From NCBI GenBank assembly GCA_035543115.1, contig DATKKF010000042.1, forward strand, positions 56,027-120,026: 64,000 nt of DNA, written 5' to 3'. Shown here in pieces: positions 56,932-64,000 of the stretch; the first letter of the stretch is position 1, and the number at the start of each line of letters is the position of its first letter. Below the pieces are notes generated by a model. It ran no database searches, was not told the origin of the DNA, and worked only from the letters and a program-made list of their open reading frames with translations. The translations under genes and the position numbers were made by a program. Source of the DNA: RPRB01 sp035543115. GTDB lineage: Bacteria > Myxococcota > Myxococcia > Myxococcales > Myxococcaceae.

Positions 56932-58011
56932 TCAGCGCCCCGAGGGCTCCCCGCCCTCGCGCGCCTCGGACCGCTGCGCGCGGCGGGAGAAGCGGAGGAT
57001 GGAGCGGAAGAGCTCCTCGACCACCTCGGGGTCGAGGTGGAGCGACTCGGCCCAGTCACGGCGCTCGGCGAGCAGCCGGGTCTCGCGCGCCGGATCCACG
57101 ATCGGGTGGCCGAGCTGCGCCTTGGCCTTCCCCGCGCGCTGGGCGAGCGTGGCCCGGCGGGCGAGGAGCGAGAGCAGCTCGCGATCCACGTCGTCGATGA
57201 GCTCGCGCGCCTCCTGGAGCTCCGGGGACCGGGCGCCGAGGTCCGGGATGGCGAACCGCGCCGACTCGGGGCCTGCCTCCGCCGGGGTCGCCTCCAGCGC
57301 CCGGTCGATCTCCACCAGCGCCTGGAGGAGCTGATGGCGCGCCTCGTGAGCGAAGGGGTTCTCGCGCTGGATCGCGGCGAAGAGGTGCCCGGCGTCGGAG
57401 CGCACGGTCTCGATGGTGCGGGAGATGGCCTGGAAGGAGGGCGGCGCGAACGGCACCTCCATGCCCGCGCCGGCGTCCAGCATCCCCTTGGCCACGAAGA
57501 AGGTCAGCGCGTGGGTGTGGGCCATCACCCGGTCGTGACCTTCCGGCGTCTGCTCGATGACCTCGCAGCCGATCCGCCGGTAGAGCTCACCGGCGCGCAC
57601 CGCAGCCGCGGGGTGGCGCGGGGATGGACAGACCACGACCCGCAGCGGCCGCTCGGCCAGCGCCAGGCTCACCGGACCGAAGAGAGGATGGGTCGCCACC
57701 CAGGGAATCGCGTCCCCGAGCACCGCCTGGAGATCGGCGTAGGGATGCACCTTCACGCTCCCGACGTCGAGGACCACCTGCTCCGGAAGGAGGTGCGGAC
57801 GGAGCGACTCGAGCGCCTCACGGGTGCGCGGCACCGGGACCGCGAGGACGACCACGCTCGCGCCGGCGACCAGCTCGCGCAGCCCGGGCGCCCGCACCGG
57901 CGCCGGGACGTCGACGCGGGGGTCGAGCGCCCGGTACTGGATCTGCGCCTCTCCGAGGAGTGACCCCAGCGCCTTCCCGAAACGCCCGAACCCCAGCAGG
58001 GCGACGACCAT
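56932..58011 (-). CDS. tyrA: Prephenate dehydrogenase with C-terminal chorismate mutase
   Basis: A 359-residue bifunctional enzyme of tyrosine synthesis. Residues 1-250 are the NAD-binding prephenate dehydrogenase (VALLGFGRFGKALG, DVGSVKVHP, VATHPLFGPVS, the conserved His in MAHTHALTFFVAKGM). Residues 265-345 are an AroQ-type chorismate mutase helix bundle (ELQEARELIDDVDRELLSLL, ARRATLAQRAGKAKAQLG). The order is the reverse of E. coli TyrA, where the mutase comes first. It converts chorismate via prephenate to 4-hydroxyphenylpyruvate in the cytoplasm. It lies 45 bases upstream of the amidohydrolase on the same strand. Confidence 0.92.
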   Translation of the reverse strand: MVVALLGFGRFGKALGSLLGEAQIQYRALDPRVDVPAPVRAPGLRELVAGASVVVLAVPVPRTREALESLRPHLLPEQVVLDVGSVKVHPYADLQAVLGDAIPWVATHPLFGPVSLALAERPLRVVVCPSPRHPAAAVRAGELYRRIGCEVIEQTPEGHDRVMAHTHALTFFVAKGMLDAGAGMEVPFAPPSFQAISRTIETVRSDAGHLFAAIQRENPFAHEARHQLLQALVEIDRALEATPAEAGPESARFAIPDLGARSPELQEARELIDDVDRELLSLLARRATLAQRAGKAKAQLGHPIVDPARETRLLAERRDWAESLHLDPEVVEELFRSILRFSRRAQRSEAREGGEPSGR

Positions 58012-58071
58012 CAGGTGACTGTACAGCGTTCCAGAGGGCGGTGCGGGCGCGCTCTCTCCGCTTCGAGCGCC

Positions 58072-59439
58072 CTACCGCTTGGCGTGCGGACCGGCCTCGA
58101 GCGCCTTCAGCTCCTGCTCGATCTTCTGCTCGGTCTCGGGATTCCGCTGCGTGCCGGGGAGCGTCTTGCTCAGCCCCAGCCGCTCGCGCAGGACCGGCGC
58201 CCGGTCCTTGCCCTCCGCCTCGAGGATGCGCGCCTTCAGACCGAGGATGCCGACCTTGCGCGGGCCCTGCGGCATCAGCCCGAGCGCACGGTCCACCGCT
58301 GCCTCCGCCTCGGGCGCGCGCTTCTCCTCGAGGAGCACGCGGGCGAGGCGCGCCGGTGGGTTGTAGTCGGCGGGCATCTGCTTCTCCCGCGCGGTGAGCA
58401 GGGCCTCGGCCTTCGCCGGCTCGCCCAGGTACAGGTAGGCCTCGGTCCGGTGGGCGTCGAAGGTGGCTGCGGTGGTGGCGTCCGGCGCCGCGGCCGCCGC
58501 GGCCTCGAGCATCGCCGAGCGCTTCCGCATCGCGGCCACCGCCTCGTCGTGCCGGCCGAGCTCGTCGAGCTGATCCGTCAGGCTGGCGTACAGGTCGCTC
58601 CGGTCGTCCACCGAGAGCGCCGCTTTCGTGTCCCCGGCCAGTGAGTCGATCCGCTTCAGCGCTGCGGAGAGGAGCTTCTTCGCCTGGGGCGTGTCGCCGG
58701 CCTTCGCCGCGCAGCCCGCTGCCTGCACGGCGACGTCGGCACCTGGCGGGGTCGCCGGCATCCTCGAGAGCTCCGAGCCGGCGAGGGTGAGGCATTCCTC
58801 CGGCGCCTCGGGCGTCCGCAGCCGTCCGAGCGCGGCGAGGAGCAGGCTGATGCGTTCGGGGCGGAGCGGATCGCTCTTCGCCGAGAGCGCGAGGGAGCGT
58901 CGGTACGCGGTGGCTGCCGCCGCGTAGTCCTTCCGCTGCTGCGCGGCGTGGCCATCTTGCTCCGCCCGGGCCGCCTCCGGGACCTTGCCGCCCTTCCGGG
59001 TCGCTTGCCACGCCGCGGTCGTGTCGAGGACGAAGTGCCGCATCTCGTTCACCGAGGAGGTCCCCAGCCAGCGCCCGATGACCTGCTCGGTGTCCGGGTC
59101 GATGAGGAGGAACGTCGGCAGGCCGTCGGCGGGGAACTTCTCCACCACCTCGCGGTTCTTCTCCGCCTCGGTCTCCACCGAGAGCCAGACCACCGCGTCC
59201 TTGGCCGGCCGCAGCCCCGCGTCGAGGAAGACGAACGAGCGCATCGACAGGCACGAGTGGCACCAGGTGGCCCAGCTGTCGAGGAACAGAGGCTTCTTCT
59301 CCGCCTTGGCCTTCGCCAGCGCTCCCCGGTAGTCGTCCTCGAGGAAGACGATGCCGGACGCGGCCTGCTCCGCGGAAGGGTGCGGCGCAGCAGCGGCCGG
59401 CGCGGTGAGGACGGTCAGGGTCACGAGGGCGGAGAGCAT
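58072..59439 (-). CDS. Thioredoxin-fold and TPR protein, secreted
   Basis: A 455-residue protein with signal peptide (VTLTVLTAPAAAA). Residues 30-145 form a thioredoxin-like domain with the CxxC motif WATWCHSC and the cis-Pro loop DGLPTFLLID, as in DsbD-gamma/thiol:disulfide interchange proteins. Residues 160-440 are TPR-like helices (DYAAAATAYRRSLALSAKSD, KAEALLTAREKQMPADYNPP). It would keep periplasmic cysteines reduced, or bind partner proteins through the TPRs. No operon partner: tyrA is 60 bases downstream on the same strand. Confidence 0.87.
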   Translation of the reverse strand: MLSALVTLTVLTAPAAAAPHPSAEQAASGIVFLEDDYRGALAKAKAEKKPLFLDSWATWCHSCLSMRSFVFLDAGLRPAKDAVVWLSVETEAEKNREVVEKFPADGLPTFLLIDPDTEQVIGRWLGTSSVNEMRHFVLDTTAAWQATRKGGKVPEAARAEQDGHAAQQRKDYAAAATAYRRSLALSAKSDPLRPERISLLLAALGRLRTPEAPEECLTLAGSELSRMPATPPGADVAVQAAGCAAKAGDTPQAKKLLSAALKRIDSLAGDTKAALSVDDRSDLYASLTDQLDELGRHDEAVAAMRKRSAMLEAAAAAAPDATTAATFDAHRTEAYLYLGEPAKAEALLTAREKQMPADYNPPARLARVLLEEKRAPEAEAAVDRALGLMPQGPRKVGILGLKARILEAEGKDRAPVLRERLGLSKTLPGTQRNPETEQKIEQELKALEAGPHAKR

Positions 59440-59523
59440 GGGCCGGCCGGAGGCTAACCCCTGGGACGGGGGGACGCTCCGCCGATTGCAGCGAATCGCC
59501 GGAGCTGTCGGTGGGCTCGCTGC

Positions 59524-59631
59524 ATGACGGACACGCTCCGGTCGCTCCGCATGCAGCGCGGGTGCGCCGACTTCCAGGAGCCGATCGCCGCCTTCGTCGA
59601 GCGCCGGCGGCCGGTGTTCGAAGACGGGTGA
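59524..59631 (+). pseudogene. C-terminal fragment of an enoyl-CoA hydratase-like gene
   Basis: A 35-codon open frame whose segment CADFQEPIAAFVERRRPVFE matches the usual ending of enoyl-CoA hydratase/isomerase proteins (xxDFxEGxxAFxEKRxPxF). Nothing upstream continues the family, so this looks like the left-over 3' end of a lost gene. A real micropeptide is the alternative. The surrounding 295 bases (59440-59734) hold no other gene. Confidence 0.4.
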
Positions 59632-59734
59632 CTGACCAGCCAGGCGGTCGCTTCGGGGGGTGCGACCCACTCGCACCGGGGTGCGTTGAATGGGGGGGCC
59701 CGCCGTCGCGTCCAGGGTGGTTGAGGACGCAACG

Positions 59735-60625
59735 ATGAACAGACTTCTCGCAGTGGTGCTGTTGCTCGGTGGGATGGCGGTCCACGCGCAGTCCGTGCCG
59801 CCTCCGGTCGACTCCCAGGTACCACCTTCCACCCCGCAGCCGCAGGGGTTCCCGCCGGCCCAGCCGACCCCACCCCCTCCGACGTATTCTCCGCCCGCCC
59901 CGGCCGAGCCCGGTGCGTCGCCCCAGACCTACTCCGCGCCGGCCGAGCCGCTGCCGCCGCCCGAGGCGTACTCCACACCTGCGCCGGGCCCCGAGCCACA
60001 ACCGTCCGTCGCCCCGCCAGTCCCGGGCCAGTGGGTCTACACGGCCCAGTACGGCTGGGTGTGGATGCCCTACGCGAGTGGGTACACCGTGGTGGCCGCC
60101 GGTGCCGCACCTGAGATGTACGTCTACGACCCGCTCTACGGCTGGCGGTGGGTGGTCGCGCCATGGGTCTGGGGTCTCGGGCCGCGGCCGTACTTTGGCC
60201 TCTACGGGTGGGCGCACTACGGCTGGTACGGCCACGGCCTGGGGCGCTGGTACGGCTTCCCCCGTGGCGGACCCGCCTGGGTCGTGCACGGAGGCTGGGG
60301 CCACGGCGTCGTCCCGCACCCGGGGGTCCGCGGGTACGCGGTGGCGCGTCCAGGCTCCGGCCACACCGGAGCGTACGTCGCGCCGGCCCATCCCGGTGGC
60401 CTTGGCATCGGGCCGGCGCGCCCCGGCGCGTTGGGGCGCCCCGGAGCGTTCGCCGCGCCCGTTCACCCCGGCGGCGTCGCCCGTCCGGGCCCATCCGGAG
60501 CGGTCGGCCGACCCGGCCCCGTCGCGCGCCCCGGTGGCTTCGGAGCGGCCCGTCCGGGTGGATTCGCCGGCGGTCACGCCGGTGGCCTCGGCGGTGCTCG
60601 CGAAGGCGCCTTCGGCCACCGCTGA
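59735..60625 (+). CDS. Secreted Pro/Gly-rich aromatic repeat protein
   Basis: A 296-residue exported protein with signal MNRLLAVVLLLGGMAVHAQ. Residues 20-95 are Pro-rich (QPQGFPPAQPTPPPPTYSPP), then a Trp/Tyr-rich section (GQWVYTAQYGWVWMPYASGY, GWRWVVAPWVWGLGPRPYFG) and a C-terminal Gly/Ala/His/Pro-rich low-complexity tail (GRPGPVARPGGFGAARPGGF). The aromatic core resembles uncharacterised proteins with a YXWVWMP box in myxobacteria and other deltaproteobacteria. It is probably an envelope or surface structural protein; no enzyme motif. Confidence 0.78.
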   Translation: MNRLLAVVLLLGGMAVHAQSVPPPVDSQVPPSTPQPQGFPPAQPTPPPPTYSPPAPAEPGASPQTYSAPAEPLPPPEAYSTPAPGPEPQPSVAPPVPGQWVYTAQYGWVWMPYASGYTVVAAGAAPEMYVYDPLYGWRWVVAPWVWGLGPRPYFGLYGWAHYGWYGHGLGRWYGFPRGGPAWVVHGGWGHGVVPHPGVRGYAVARPGSGHTGAYVAPAHPGGLGIGPARPGALGRPGAFAAPVHPGGVARPGPSGAVGRPGPVARPGGFGAARPGGFAGGHAGGLGGAREGAFGHR

Positions 60626-60726
60626 CCCCCCGGGCGTCGCCTTCCTGGACGGCGCCCGGGTGGGCTCCTCCGCTTCCGCGAGCGGAGGCGTGCTAGACCC
60701 CGCGAGGTTTCACCTCGGAGGGGAAC

Positions 60727-61884
60727 ATGCACTGGACGCTCGCCGTTCGCCGCATCGCGCTTCTCGTCCTGCTGGTCGCGCTGCCCGCCGCCGCGAAGGA
60801 CACGGTGAAGCTGGCCTTCATCGGTCCGCTCACCGGCGGTAACTCGGCCATCGGGCTCGGCGGCCGGAACTCCGCCGATCTCGCGGTGACGCTGAAGAAT
60901 GCCGATCCCAAGTCGAGGTACCAGTACGAGCTGGTCGTGCTCGACGACGAATGCAAGCCCGACACCGGTGTGCAGGTCGCGACCAAGGCCGGAGCCGACC
61001 GGTCGATCGTCGCCGGCGTCACCCACTACTGCTCGGTGGTGGCGATCGCGACGGTGGAGACCTTCCACCGTCTCGGGCTCCCCACCATCGTCTGGGGCGC
61101 GGTGCTGCCCGACATCACCTACGCCAACAAGTACCCGGAGATCCACCGGGTGAACGGGACGATGATCAACCAGAACGAGACCGCGGCGAAGCTGATGCTG
61201 AAGCAGGGCTTCCGCCGCTGGGTGATCATCCACGACACCACCGACTACGGGAAGGGCCACGACAAGTACTTCACCCAGTACGCCACCGCGGGCGGCGGGA
61301 AGATCCTCGGCGACTTCGGCGTCACCGCGGACCAGCAGGACTTCACCGCCGAGCTCACCCAGGCCAAAGGACTCAACCCGGAGGTCATCTTCTTCGGCGG
61401 CCTCACCCCGCTCGGGGTCCGCATCCGCGCCCAGATGGACAAGCTGGGCATCAACGCGCAGTTCCAGGGCACCTCGGGCATCGTCTCCGACGACTTCATC
61501 AAGGGTCTCGGACCGCTCGCCGAGGGTGTGGTCGCGTTCCGCGAAGGCGCGCCGGCGGAGAAGCTTCCCGGCGGCAAGTTCTTCCTCGAGAAGTACGCCG
61601 AGCAGAAGTACCCCAACCCGCCCGAGGCCTACGGCCCCTTCGCCTACGCCGCGGCGAAGCTCCTGATGGACACCATCGACAAGGTGGGGCCGGACCGGAA
61701 GACGGTCATCACCGCGCTCGCCGGGGTGAAGAACGTGGATTCCATCGTCGGCCCCATCACCTTCGACGACCACGGCCAGAACACGGTCGCCGCCATCACC
61801 GCGCTCGTGGTCCAGGATGGGAAGTGGGTCGTCTGGGAGGACAGCGAGTACGCCAGCGGCAAGCGCAAGCTGAAAGGGCGCTGA
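60727..61884 (+). CDS. Branched-chain amino-acid type ABC substrate-binding protein
   Basis: A 385-residue periplasmic binding protein of the LivJ/HAAT type (peripla_BP_6). Signal ends LPAAA; KLAFIGPLTGGNSAIGLGGRNSADLA is the typical first strand and helix, and VVLDDECKPDTGVQVATKA, VAGVTHYCSVVAIATVETFH and FFGGLTPLGVRIRAQMDKLG follow. It delivers leucine-like amino acids, amides or other small acids to the permease; the ligand is not predictable. The AGGGGAAC before the ATG is the ribosome-binding site. First gene of the liv operon. Confidence 0.92.
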   Translation: MHWTLAVRRIALLVLLVALPAAAKDTVKLAFIGPLTGGNSAIGLGGRNSADLAVTLKNADPKSRYQYELVVLDDECKPDTGVQVATKAGADRSIVAGVTHYCSVVAIATVETFHRLGLPTIVWGAVLPDITYANKYPEIHRVNGTMINQNETAAKLMLKQGFRRWVIIHDTTDYGKGHDKYFTQYATAGGGKILGDFGVTADQQDFTAELTQAKGLNPEVIFFGGLTPLGVRIRAQMDKLGINAQFQGTSGIVSDDFIKGLGPLAEGVVAFREGAPAEKLPGGKFFLEKYAEQKYPNPPEAYGPFAYAAAKLLMDTIDKVGPDRKTVITALAGVKNVDSIVGPITFDDHGQNTVAAITALVVQDGKWVVWEDSEYASGKRKLKGR

Positions 61885-61904
61885 GCGCCGGGGCCGGCCG
61901 GGCC

Positions 61905-62819
61905 GTGGATCTCCTCGCGCAGTACGTGATGAACGGCGTGATGCTCGGGCTCATGTACGCCCTGGTCGCGCTGGGCTTCACCCTGTTCTTCGGCGTGCTG
62001 GACGTCGTCCAGTTTGCCCATGGAGACGTGCTCACGGCCGGCGCCTTCGCCGGGCTCACCGCCTACGCCGCGCTGGTCCACGCCGGCGTGCAGTCCGCGG
62101 TACCCCAGCTGCTCGCGGTGGTGCTCACCGCCACCCTGTCGATGGCGCTCCTGGGCGCGCTCCTCGGCCGGCTGCTGGTGCTCCCGCTCAGAGGCGCGCC
62201 GCCGCTCAACGTGCTGCTCGCCACCCTGATGGGCGGCACCGCGCTCCGCGAGTGCATCCGCCTCTTCTACCCGGGGGGCTCGCAGCCCCAGCGCTTCCCC
62301 GCGCTGCTACCGACCGCCTCCTGGTCGGTGCGCCGCTTCACCCTGCGCCTGGACAACCTGCTGATGATCGTCGCCGGGGTGCTGCTGGTGGTCGGGCTCT
62401 CGCTGGTGCTGCGGCGGACGCGGCTGGGGCTGGCCATCCGCGCGGTCGCGCAGGACGAGGAGACCGCACGCACCATGGGCATCGACTTCCGCCGGGTGGT
62501 GCTCCTCACCTTCGCCATCGGCTCGGCGCTGGCGGCGTTCGCCGGGGTGATGAACGGGCTGTACTACAACGAGATCAACTTCGGCTCCGGGCTGCTCCTC
62601 GGGGTCATCGGCTTCAGCGCCGCGGTGCTCGGGGGCCTGGGCAGCTTCGAGGGCGCGGTGCTCGGGGGGTTCCTCTTTGCCGGGCTGCAGACGCTGGGCG
62701 CGGTCGCCCTGCCCTTCGCCTCCGCCTACAAGGACGTATTCGCCTTCACCGTGGTCATCCTCCTCATGACCTGGAAGCCCACCGGGCTCATCGGGGAGCG
62801 GCTGGGTGAGCGGGTATGA
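61905..62819 (+). CDS. livH: Branched-chain amino-acid ABC permease, LivH type
   Basis: A 304-residue permease from a GTG that gives the family start MDLLAQYVMNGVMLGLMYALVALG. About eight helices; VLDVVQFAHGDVLTAGAFAG and RAVAQDEETARTMGIDFRRVVLLTFAIGSALAAFAG are LivH hallmarks (the EAA-like coupling loop includes A-x-x-x-GI). It lies 20 bases after the binding-protein stop and overlaps livM by four bases. Confidence 0.92.
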   Translation: MDLLAQYVMNGVMLGLMYALVALGFTLFFGVLDVVQFAHGDVLTAGAFAGLTAYAALVHAGVQSAVPQLLAVVLTATLSMALLGALLGRLLVLPLRGAPPLNVLLATLMGGTALRECIRLFYPGGSQPQRFPALLPTASWSVRRFTLRLDNLLMIVAGVLLVVGLSLVLRRTRLGLAIRAVAQDEETARTMGIDFRRVVLLTFAIGSALAAFAGVMNGLYYNEINFGSGLLLGVIGFSAAVLGGLGSFEGAVLGGFLFAGLQTLGAVALPFASAYKDVFAFTVVILLMTWKPTGLIGERLGERV

Positions 62820-63964
62820 GCCTCCGGCGGGCCGGGGCGAGCGTGCTGTCCACGGCGGCGATCGCCGCGGTGACCGGGCTGCTCCTGTACGCCTTCCTCG
62901 CCGCCGAGTCGGAGCGGACGGTGGGCCTGGTGCTCGTCGGCGCGGTGGCCGCCGTGGCCGCCGGGCTCAGGAGCCGGGTGCTCCCGAGGCTGGTGGGGGC
63001 CGCGGGACCACCGGCAGTGCTGGTGGGACTGGGAGTCGCCGGCCTGCTGCTGGTCCGCGTCTTCCACGACGACCCGTTCGTGCTGCTGCTGATGGCCCGG
63101 GCGCTGCTCGTGCTGGTGGCCTGTCTCGGGCTCCACGTCCAGCTCGCCGATGCCGGCGTCCCCAACTTCGCCGGCGCGGCCTTCTTCGGGGTGGGCGGCT
63201 ACACCGCGGCGGTGCTCGGGCGCGGGGGACTTCCCCACCCGCTGGTGCTGCTGGCCAGCGGGGCCGCGGCGGCCGCAGTCGGCTCGTTGCTGCTGCTGCC
63301 GCTGCTGCGGACACGGGGCCACTATGCCGCGCTGATCACCATCGCCTTCGGGCTCCTGTTCCGGACCTTCCTCGAGGTCAACGAGACGCTCGGCGGGCCG
63401 CAGGGCCTCAAGCTCGGAGGACTGCAGCTCCTCGGCTGGAGCTTCAACGACGACCGGCGGCTACTCGGCGTCGAGTTCTCGGGCTACGCGTTCTACTGCC
63501 TCGCGGCGGTCGCGCTAGCGCTGGCCGCGGTATGGCTGGTGCGGCGAGTGGAGCGCTCGTGGATCGGCGTGGCGCTCGACGCGGTCCGTCTCGACGAGAC
63601 CGCGGCGGCCTGCTTCGGCATCTCCATCGGACGGTGGAAGATCGCCGCCCTCACCATCGGGAACGCGCTGATCGGCGTCGCCGGTGGGCTGTCGGCGATG
63701 ATGGTGGGCTTCATCGCCCCCAACAACTTCACCTTCCAGGAGTCGCTGGTCCTCGTTTCCATCCTGCTGCTCGGGGGTCTGGGGAATCTCGCCGGGCTCG
63801 CGGCCGCCGCGCTGATCGTCATCTGGCTCCCGGAGAAGCTGCAGCCCATCCAGGAGTACCGCTATCTGCTGTTCTCGGTCCTGGTGGTGCTGGTCCTGGT
63901 GCTCCGGCCGACCGGGCTCGTCCGCCGGACCCTGCGCCGGCCGTTCGGGAGCGTCGCGGCGTGA
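62816..63964 (+). CDS. livM: Branched-chain amino-acid ABC permease, LivM type
   Basis: The 382-residue product has about ten helices. LivM signatures are ALLVLVACLGLHVQLADAGV with NFAGAAFFGVGGYTAAVLG, GHYAALITIAFGLLFRTFLE and RLDETAAACFGISIGRWKIA (coupling loop), then APNNFTFQESLVLVSILLLGGLGN. An N-terminal hydrophobic extension of about 90 residues is longer than in E. coli LivM. It overlaps livH by four bases and the next ATPase gene by four (GTGA). Confidence 0.9.
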   Translation: MSLRRAGASVLSTAAIAAVTGLLLYAFLAAESERTVGLVLVGAVAAVAAGLRSRVLPRLVGAAGPPAVLVGLGVAGLLLVRVFHDDPFVLLLMARALLVLVACLGLHVQLADAGVPNFAGAAFFGVGGYTAAVLGRGGLPHPLVLLASGAAAAAVGSLLLLPLLRTRGHYAALITIAFGLLFRTFLEVNETLGGPQGLKLGGLQLLGWSFNDDRRLLGVEFSGYAFYCLAAVALALAAVWLVRRVERSWIGVALDAVRLDETAAACFGISIGRWKIAALTIGNALIGVAGGLSAMMVGFIAPNNFTFQESLVLVSILLLGGLGNLAGLAAAALIVIWLPEKLQPIQEYRYLLFSVLVVLVLVLRPTGLVRRTLRRPFGSVAA

Positions 63965-64000
63965 ACGCGCCCGAGGAGCTCCTGGTCTGTCGAGAGCTGA
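63961..64000 (+). CDS. livG: Start of an ABC ATPase gene, probably LivG, cut by the right edge
   Basis: A GTG overlapping the livM stop opens a frame of 13 codons (NAPEELLVCREL) to the window edge. Position after livH and livM and the LLVCREL beginning, like the first strand of a LivG ATPase, suggest the liv ATP-binding subunit. Confidence 0.6.
   Translation, partial: MNAPEELLVCREL

Overview
The window is about 70% G+C bacterial chromosome with dense, short-spaced operons, many GTG starts and 1-4 nt start/stop overlaps. Family content (GldA/F/G-like ABC operon, DUF2911-TPR protein, SWIB-domain protein with a Lys/Ala tail, TreY/GlgX/GH63 set, many small secreted lipoproteins, a BTAD regulator) points to a Myxococcota-type (deltaproteobacterial) genome. 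This is inference from composition and family content; no rRNA or tRNA gene is present to confirm it.

Layout. 1-6.2 kb: 3' part of a GH63-like glycosidase (runs off the left edge), a YedA-type exporter, a secreted hypothetical, and an M1-type metallopeptidase translationally coupled to a membrane protein. 6.3-9.0 kb (minus strand): a CpxP/Spy-like protein, a small membrane protein, an OmpR-type regulator and a sensor kinase in one operon. 9.1-13.7 kb (minus): four overlapping genes for a GldA/GldF/GldG-like ABC machine plus a DUF4340-like protein. 13.8-18.7 kb: SRPBCC-epimerase fusion, Sua5/TsaC, HemH, ApaG, TerC. 18.7-23.9 kb: glycogen debranching enzyme (GlgX) and maltooligosyl trehalose synthase (TreY), overlapping with TerC. 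24.1-29.4 kb: LysM/C39 protein, SWIB protein, then a divergent cassette of SDR epimerase, HAD-IB phosphatase, LarA-like (DUF2088) protein and a Cys-rich lipoprotein. 29.4-33.9 kb: zinc/manganese-type uptake cluster (ATPase, permease, outer-membrane barrel, binding protein). 34-42.5 kb: DUF1295 enzyme, secreted proteins, an AGE-like lipoprotein, SPW protein, DUF2911-TPR protein, hydroxyacid-oxoacid transhydrogenase, PEBP protein and small hypotheticals. 42.6-45.9 kb: succinate dehydrogenase sdhC-A-B with features of the actinobacterial class F enzyme (membrane Cys/His motif suited to a Rieske-type cluster). 46-49 kb: transporter remnant, OsmC, two overlapping small genes, PAP2-like protein, GNAT. 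49-58 kb: lipoprotein, large BTAD-ATPase-TPR regulator next to a covalent-FAD oxidase, amidohydrolase, TyrA with C-terminal chorismate mutase. 58-64 kb: thioredoxin-TPR protein, Pro/Gly-rich secreted protein, and a branched-chain amino-acid type ABC operon (substrate-binding protein, LivH, LivM, first codons of an ATPase) that continues past the right edge.

Three decayed gene remnants lie in otherwise empty stretches: a frameshifted lipoprotein near 37.2 kb, a POT-type peptide transporter near 46.1 kb, and an enoyl-CoA hydratase C-terminus near 59.6 kb. The most interesting observations are the class F-like succinate dehydrogenase, the SDR-HAD-LarA-like cassette, and the Gld-like ABC operon. 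No CRISPR array, tRNA, rRNA, insertion sequence or prophage was seen.
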